Shown here one piece after another: positions 20,094 through 23,687 of a stretch of 23,687 nt of DNA. Positions within the stretch are counted from its first letter, which is position 1; the number at the start of each line of letters is the position of its first letter. Location of the stretch: positions 1 through 23,687 of the forward strand of contig JAPLNJ010000579.1 in NCBI GenBank assembly GCA_026692885.1. Reading direction: 5' to 3'. The DNA comes from Planctomycetota bacterium. GTDB taxonomy: Bacteria; Planctomycetota; Planctomycetia; Pirellulales; Pirellulaceae. The notes under the pieces were generated by a model. The model saw nothing but the letters and a program-made list of their open reading frames with translations. It made no database searches and was not told the DNA's origin. A program made the translations under genes and the position numbers.

Positions 20094-20163
20094 GGTGGGC
20101 CTCTGCCGGAATCTGAGACACGCTTGCCGACTCGGCAGGCGGTGTCTGGGGTTGTTCGTTCAT
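20079..20163 (-). CDS. Out-of-frame N-terminal segment of CheB-CheR
   Basis: ATG 20163 has GAGGA 8 nt upstream, a better ribosome site than those near 20093. The frame reads [20 protein letters not shown]..., ending ...HLDEWTA at the C-run. It looks like the Pro/Ala/Glu-rich leader that usually precedes the CheB domain in these fusions. As sequenced, with 14 C, it runs into [12 protein letters not shown], which is not CheB sequence. One C fewer would continue as [17 protein letters not shown], the true CheB start. I take it as the authentic N-terminus, split by a one-base difference. Confidence 0.7.
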
Positions 20164-20328
20164 CGTGTCCATCCTCGCCGAGTGGCTGAGCCGCAACAGG
20201 AATCGCGGTCGTCCAAAGTGACGTGTCGTTTCTCGTCCCGCCGGATTGTACCAAAGGGGGCTGCCGTCGAGTAGCATGGCCCTCCAGAGCCGTGTCGGTG
20301 CGACTCTGCCATGGTGAGCCGCAAGGCG

Positions 20329-20578
20329 CTAGTACCAAACGGTTTCTTGGTCCTGGCGCGTGAAGAATGAGATTTTACGGTTCCGCAGTGCCGGGCCCCA
20401 GACAGGGCTCAGATGTACAGAATTCAAAATTGGCGGACAAACCACTCTGGCTTGGCAAAGTCGCTAAACCGCCAATTTTGAATTCTGTACGTCTGAGCCC
20501 TCGCGGCAAGCCCCGTCCAGGCGACAACGTTAAACCTCATGCTTGACACTCCCACCGTCAAAAACCGTTTGGTGCTAG
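20329..20578. mobile_element. 250-bp palindromic MITE-like element, copy 2
   Basis: Same length and layout as the element at 7648-7897. Ends are CTAGTACCAAACGGTT and AACCGTTTGGTGCTAG; central arms are 20405-20436 and 20469-20500, around a 32-nt loop. One position in the left arm (T in AGATGTAC) gives the only mismatch in the stem, a G-T/G-U pair. It lies between the nuclease gene's 3' end (38 bp away) and the 5' region of CheB-CheR. The interval 20164-20328 next to it shows no gene. Confidence 0.85.
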
Positions 20579-20616
20579 CCGCGGGTTCTGGGCGAGACGC
20601 CGGCCTGTCGCGCGAT

Positions 20617-21186
20617 TCAGGGCGACCAAATCCCGCGTGCGTTGGCCCGCGCCTCGGCCTGAGCGGCGCGAAGTCCGCGGGCGATGGATTCGGAGTCACC
20701 GGGGAAGACCATCACGCGGGCCAACCCGGCCCGCAGCAGTTCCTCGTTCAGCATCTGCTTGCCCACAAACACATACGCGAGCCGGCGATGGTACTTGTCG
20801 ATGCGGCGTTTATCGAACCGCAGCCGCACCAAATTCCCGGATACGAAGTCCCGCGTGAAGCGGGACGAGTCCAGCGCCCACGGTTCTACCGGATGCCCCG
20901 GCTTGACGCTCTCTGGGCAGTCGATGCCCAAGAGCCGCACCCGCAGGACGACATCGTCAGGGTCTGCGGTCCCTTCGGCCTCGGGCCGTTTCACCAGCAA
21001 CGTATCACCATCGACCACCCGTACCACTTGGTACAGGCCTTCGGGCAGAACCGTGTCCGGGGGATGGTCGGTGCCGCCGTGCCACCAATCCTGGCCTAGA
21101 CGCAGTAGCAGGAAGGCGACCAGCGACAGAAGGGCGAGCCACCGGCGGTACGTGCGCCGCCGAAAACGTCGAGTGCCGGATACCAC
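20617..21186 (-). CDS. Membrane-anchored SNase-like (thermonuclease fold) protein
   Basis: 189 residues. A basic N-terminus and one hydrophobic helix (about 16-30, WLALLSLVAFLLLRL) anchor it or act as a signal. The rest is an SNase domain: VVRVVDGDTLLV (Asp61), LRVRLLGIDCPES (Arg84, Asp89), FTRDFVSGNLVRLRFDKRRIDKYHRRLAYVFV (Arg134) and LNEELLRAGLARV, ending ANARGIW. Aligned by eye to staphylococcal nuclease, Asp61, Asp89, Arg84 and Arg134 match Asp21, Asp40, Arg35 and Arg87. The general-base Glu43 position reads Asp106 (WALDSSRFT). It may cut extracytoplasmic DNA or RNA slowly, or only bind. The start is GTG 21186 with a weak TAGG site. It lies 11 nt after the zinc-ribbon gene, a probable operon. 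Confidence 0.9.
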   Translation of the reverse strand: MVSGTRRFRRRTYRRWLALLSLVAFLLLRLGQDWWHGGTDHPPDTVLPEGLYQVVRVVDGDTLLVKRPEAEGTADPDDVVLRVRLLGIDCPESVKPGHPVEPWALDSSRFTRDFVSGNLVRLRFDKRRIDKYHRRLAYVFVGKQMLNEELLRAGLARVMVFPGDSESIARGLRAAQAEARANARGIWSP

Positions 21187-21197
21187 GCTAACCTACG

Positions 21198-21512
21198 TCA
21201 GTTGTGACTGAACCCCACGTGAATCAACGTCTCGACGCCCAACGGATCCCGCATGTACTTCCGGTAGCACTGGGGACAGAGGTCGAAGGTGCGTTTCTGC
21301 CGCACCTCTTCTTCTTCGCCATACAGCTCGGACTCTTCGAGATCCATGTTCTCCAACAACTCATGGATCTCCCGCAAATGATCACGGTCCTCTTCAGGTT
21401 CGTCCAAGTCGGCCGGTTCCAGCATTGCCTGGGCGTCGATTTTCAGCACGTAGCGCACTTCCTGTGCTGGGTCAATCCTACGGTTACAGCGGTCACACGA
21501 ATAGTGGATCAT
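21198..21512 (-). CDS. Small zinc-ribbon protein, conserved hypothetical
   Basis: 104 residues. CxxC pairs at both ends (Cys6/Cys9 in SCDRCNRRID and Cys79/Cys82 in DLCPQCYRKYM) suggest a zinc ribbon, with a strongly acidic middle (about 33-70, rich in Glu and Asp). AAGGA lies 6 nt before ATG 21512. I recognise it only as a conserved planctomycete-type hypothetical protein; its role is unknown. It is the first gene of a likely pair with the nuclease. Confidence 0.8.
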   Translation of the reverse strand: MIHYSCDRCNRRIDPAQEVRYVLKIDAQAMLEPADLDEPEEDRDHLREIHELLENMDLEESELYGEEEEVRQKRTFDLCPQCYRKYMRDPLGVETLIHVGFSHN

Positions 21513-21865
21513 GTTCGGTCCTTCGAATCACGCGGGCGATGACTGCCGGGTCGCTCAGGTACGGCGACGAACGACCAGCGGCCCCTGCATCCTAACCCTA
21601 AGGCGAACGGCGCGGCAAGCCGACTTGGGCGTTTTCCGAAAACTTCCCGCGCGATCCGCAAGACTCGTCTTGACATTCGACCGGTAGGGTACATCAAGCG
21701 CTGCGCCGATGTACCATCCTGATCCCGGTCAACCCGCGGCCGTGCCTGGCCCGTTGAAAACGTGACCTTGACAAGCAGACTGCGTTTCTGGTTCACGTGC
21801 AACTCTTCTTGCGTCTTCCGCACGGATGGCAGAGCCAGAGCACGGATGAAGACCGGGCAAGGAAG
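21513..21865. other. Gap with no convincing gene
   Basis: About 350 bp upstream of the zinc-ribbon gene. The open frames here are short and read as low-complexity Arg/Pro-rich translations without family resemblance. The promoter of the zinc-ribbon/nuclease pair should be here, but I see no clear -35/-10 pair on the minus strand. Confidence 0.5.
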
Positions 21866-22107
21866 CTAACGCCCCCCGCGCGTCCGCTGGTTGCCCCACA
21901 CCCGCCGGTAACCGAACCTCCGAGCTAACAGCAAGGGTCCCGCGAGGCACACGTAGAAGCCTAGGATCAGGGGTGTTGTCAACGTCAGACAGGCGTCTGC
22001 GGGAGGCCACCGTCCTTCGATCGTGCTTACGATCGTGAGCAGTCCCAGTACCACCATGACGTTGAGGACCAGCAGGGCCGCAAGCCACAGCCACAGGTGC
22101 GAGACAA
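21866..22107 (-). pseudogene. Remnant of a small membrane protein cut by element copy 3
   Basis: The frame reads LVSHLWLWLAALLVLNVMVVLGLL, a first membrane helix, then a second (TTPLILGFYVCLAGPLLLA) and a basic tail. Its 5' side runs straight into the hairpin arm of the element at 22108, where the frame meets TGA (22114-22112). The hydrophobic helix continues upstream of the first ATG (22057), so the original start was probably further upstream and has been lost. An intact 63-residue product from ATG 22057 is possible but would split the first helix. Family unknown. Confidence 0.45.
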
Positions 22108-22279
22108 GGGGTCAGACGTACAGATTTCAGTTTTCGCGGTCGTGTGCCCAAGCCCATGAAAAGCCTTCTGCCCGCGAAAACTGAAATCTGTACGTCTGAC
22201 CCCAGCCGGCGGTCCGTCTATGCGTAACCGTAAAACCCCATTCTTGACACCGACAACCCCGAAAACCGTTTGGTGCTAG
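22108..22279. mobile_element. Half-length relative of the 250-bp element, copy 3
   Basis: Central arms 22108-22139 and 22172-22203 are perfect 32-bp inverted repeats around a 32-nt loop (22140-22171), followed by a 76-bp right flank ending AACCGTTTGGTGCTAG. The right flank keeps AACCGTAAAACC.CATTCTTGACAC, as expected for this family. No left flank is visible: the sequence before 22108 is the remnant membrane gene. The arm differs from copies 1 and 2 at six positions, all compensated on the other arm, and the loop sequence is unrelated although its length is the same. Confidence 0.75.
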
Positions 22280-22309
22280 GATCGGCGCATGAATAAGTGT
22301 TGCAAGAAT

Positions 22310-22363
22310 AGTAGACGGCACACTCCGTGTGCCGATTTCCGCACACGGAGCGTGCGGGCTACT
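22310..22363 (-). terminator. Hairpin repeat downstream of the MoxR gene
   Basis: Bounded by AGTAG and CTACT. It can form either CGGCACAC/GTGTGCCG with a 3-nt loop (22316-22334) or CTCCGTGTGC/GCACACGGAG (22323-22332 with 22341-22350, 8-nt loop); these exclude each other. It starts about 35 nt after the MoxR stop on the minus strand, where a terminator would be expected, but it has no U-tract. The unit looks like a dispersed palindromic repeat. Confidence 0.5.
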
Positions 22364-22398
22364 TGGAATAGATCCGACAGTTATTGATACGCCGATCC

Positions 22399-23430
22399 CT
22401 ATCCCACGACAGCGGCCTCGACGGGCAGGCTGTCGGATTTCTCTGGGAGCTTCTCCAGGATGTCCAGCAGCACGTGGTCCGACTCGATGCCTTCGGCCAG
22501 GGCCTCGAAGTTCACGATCACCCGATGCCGCAGCGAGGGCAGGTAGACTCGCCGCACGTCCTCGAAACTGACGTTGAAGCGGCCTTCCAAGAGGGCCCGC
22601 ACCTTGGCCGCCAGGGCCATCGCCTGGGCGGCTCGCGGACTGCCGCCCCAACGCAGGTACTGATTCGTGATCGGCAAGGCGAATTCGCCGTTGGGATGGG
22701 TGGCCAACACCAGCCGCACGATGTAGTCCTGCACGTGCTGCGCCAGGATCACCTCGCGGATCAGCTTCTGCCATTTCAGAATCTCGCAACCGTCCATCAC
22801 CTTCTTCGGCTCGATCATCAGGCCTCGGGTTGTACGTTCGACGATTGTGTGTAATTCCTCGCGGCCGGAATAGCCGACGACCAGCTTGAATAGAAAACGG
22901 TCCAACTGGGCTTCGGGCAAGGGATACGTTCCCTCCTGCTCGATCGGATTCTGCGTGGCCATGACGAAGAACGGCTGCTTCAGTTCATGGCGGATCCCGG
23001 CCACCGTGACGGTGCCTTCCTGCATGGTCTCCAACAGAGCCGATTGGGTTTTGGGCGTCGCGCGGTTGATTTCGTCAGCCAAACAGATTTGTGTGAAGAT
23101 CGGGCCTTTTTGAAACTCGAACACGCGTTGCCCTTGCGGCGTTTCCATAACCATGTTCGTGCCCAGGATATCGGACGGCATCAGGTCGGGCGTGAACTGG
23201 ATGCGATTGAAGTCGAGGGCCAGCGTCTGGGCCAGCGTTCGCACTAGCAGGGTTTTGCCCAGCCCTGGCACGCCTTCCAGCAGGCAGTGCCCGCCGATGA
23301 ACAGGCAGGTCAACACGCCCTGCACGACCTCGTCGTGTCCGACGATCACGCGTCCGATCTGGCCACGCACGGCCGCGTAACGATTGCGAAACTCCTCGGC
23401 CTGTTGCTGCATGGATTCGCCGATGCTCAT
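22399..23430 (-). CDS. MoxR-family AAA+ ATPase
   Basis: 343 residues, the normal MoxR length. Walker A GVPGLGKT (53-60), Walker [10 protein letters not shown] (116-123), sensor-1 [25 protein letters not shown] (158-182) and a C-terminal lid. MoxR ATPases act as chaperones that assemble or activate protein complexes, often with DUF58 and von Willebrand factor A (VWA)-domain partners encoded directly downstream. Here no partner follows: downstream lie a hairpin, element copy 3 and a membrane-gene remnant. ATG 23430 is preferred because AAGGAG lies 6 nt upstream; the frame is open further upstream but reads as non-coding. Partners may be encoded upstream, beyond the window. Confidence 0.95.
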   Translation of the reverse strand: MSIGESMQQQAEEFRNRYAAVRGQIGRVIVGHDEVVQGVLTCLFIGGHCLLEGVPGLGKTLLVRTLAQTLALDFNRIQFTPDLMPSDILGTNMVMETPQGQRVFEFQKGPIFTQICLADEINRATPKTQSALLETMQEGTVTVAGIRHELKQPFFVMATQNPIEQEGTYPLPEAQLDRFLFKLVVGYSGREELHTIVERTTRGLMIEPKKVMDGCEILKWQKLIREVILAQHVQDYIVRLVLATHPNGEFALPITNQYLRWGGSPRAAQAMALAAKVRALLEGRFNVSFEDVRRVYLPSLRHRVIVNFEALAEGIESDHVLLDILEKLPEKSDSLPVEAAVVG

Positions 23431-23480
23431 GTTGTCTCCTTGTGCTTGGGATGCCTGTTCGTGTCTTTTCCGTATCAGTT

Positions 23481-23524
23481 CCCCTCGCCCTGGTATCCCG
23501 GGGAGAGGGGAGAGGGGTGAGGGG
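23481..23524. repeat. Low-complexity CCCCTCGCCC...GGGGAGAGGGG repeat in the MoxR upstream region
   Basis: CCCCTCGCCCTGG followed by CCGGGGAGAGGGGAGAGGGGTGAGGGG, partly self-complementary. It lies 50 nt upstream of the MoxR start on its 5' side. Strings of this kind are frequent intergenic repeats in planctomycetes (memory). The remainder, 23525-23687, holds no gene I can support; the MoxR promoter should be in this region but is not evident. Confidence 0.45.
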
Positions 23525-23687
23525 CGGTGAGCGACTCGGCCCGTCACCCCCGGCCTGGGCCGCGCAAAACTGTATCCTGGAGAGTCCTTGCCATGGTGAG
23601 ATCTGGTCCGGCTTTTGTTCCGGCTTGGCATGTCTGGTCCCCATCCGGGCTTGCCCCGGTGGAATTGGGTTTCCTACACTACGCAGG

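Noticed and set aside
21509..21823. Open frame of about 104 codons upstream of the zinc-ribbon gene
   Set aside because: Low-complexity Arg-rich translation, no ribosome site and no family resemblance; overlaps the start of a better gene.

Overview
The window looks like a chromosomal stretch of a GC-rich planctomycete, probably from the Pirellulales or a relative. The lineage call rests on several family signatures: a Ser/Thr kinase fused to a WD40 propeller, a DUF1559 protein with a pilin-like N-terminus followed by a small proline-rich lipoprotein, a DUF6057/PD40 gene pair, a bacterial microcompartment (BMC) shell protein, and many palindromic intergenic repeats. There are no rRNA or tRNA genes, no CRISPR array and no transposase gene. 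Layout: (1) 1-3655, a 5'-truncated membrane Ser/Thr kinase with WD40 repeats. (2) 3883-7651, a DUF6057 membrane protein overlapping a PD40 propeller protein with one CxxCH motif. (3) 7954-12844, a sugar module. A minus-strand pair (L-xylulose-kinase-like FGGY kinase, then a tandem-domain BMC shell protein) diverges from a plus-strand pair (URO-D-fold protein, then a xylose-isomerase-like TIM barrel). (4) 12938-14469, DUF1559 protein plus lipoprotein. (5) 14567-20163, a signalling block on the minus strand: a CheB-CheR-PAS protein and a PAS hybrid histidine kinase. (6) 20617-21512, a membrane-anchored SNase-like nuclease behind a small zinc-ribbon protein. (7) 21866-23430, a membrane-protein remnant and a MoxR-type AAA+ ATPase. 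The most unusual content lies between the genes. Two 250-bp elements (7648-7897 and 20329-20578, about 93% identical by hand count) start and end in CTAG, have terminal inverted repeats, and carry a central 32-bp arm / 32-nt loop / 32-bp arm hairpin. A third, half-length relative (22108-22279) keeps the right flank and the 32/32/32 geometry. Its stem differs at six positions, and all six changes are matched on the opposite arm, so the fold has been conserved while the sequence changed. A separate 257-bp structure (16835-17091) is made of two 114-bp composite units placed head to head between the two signalling genes. The CheB-CheR gene carries a run of 14 C near its start. The run splits a well-translated N-terminal extension from the rest of the protein, so it is either a phase-variable switch or a sequencing indel. 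In the sugar module, kinase, isomerase-like and URO-D-like enzymes sit next to a lone BMC shell gene, which may be a satellite locus of a microcompartment encoded elsewhere.
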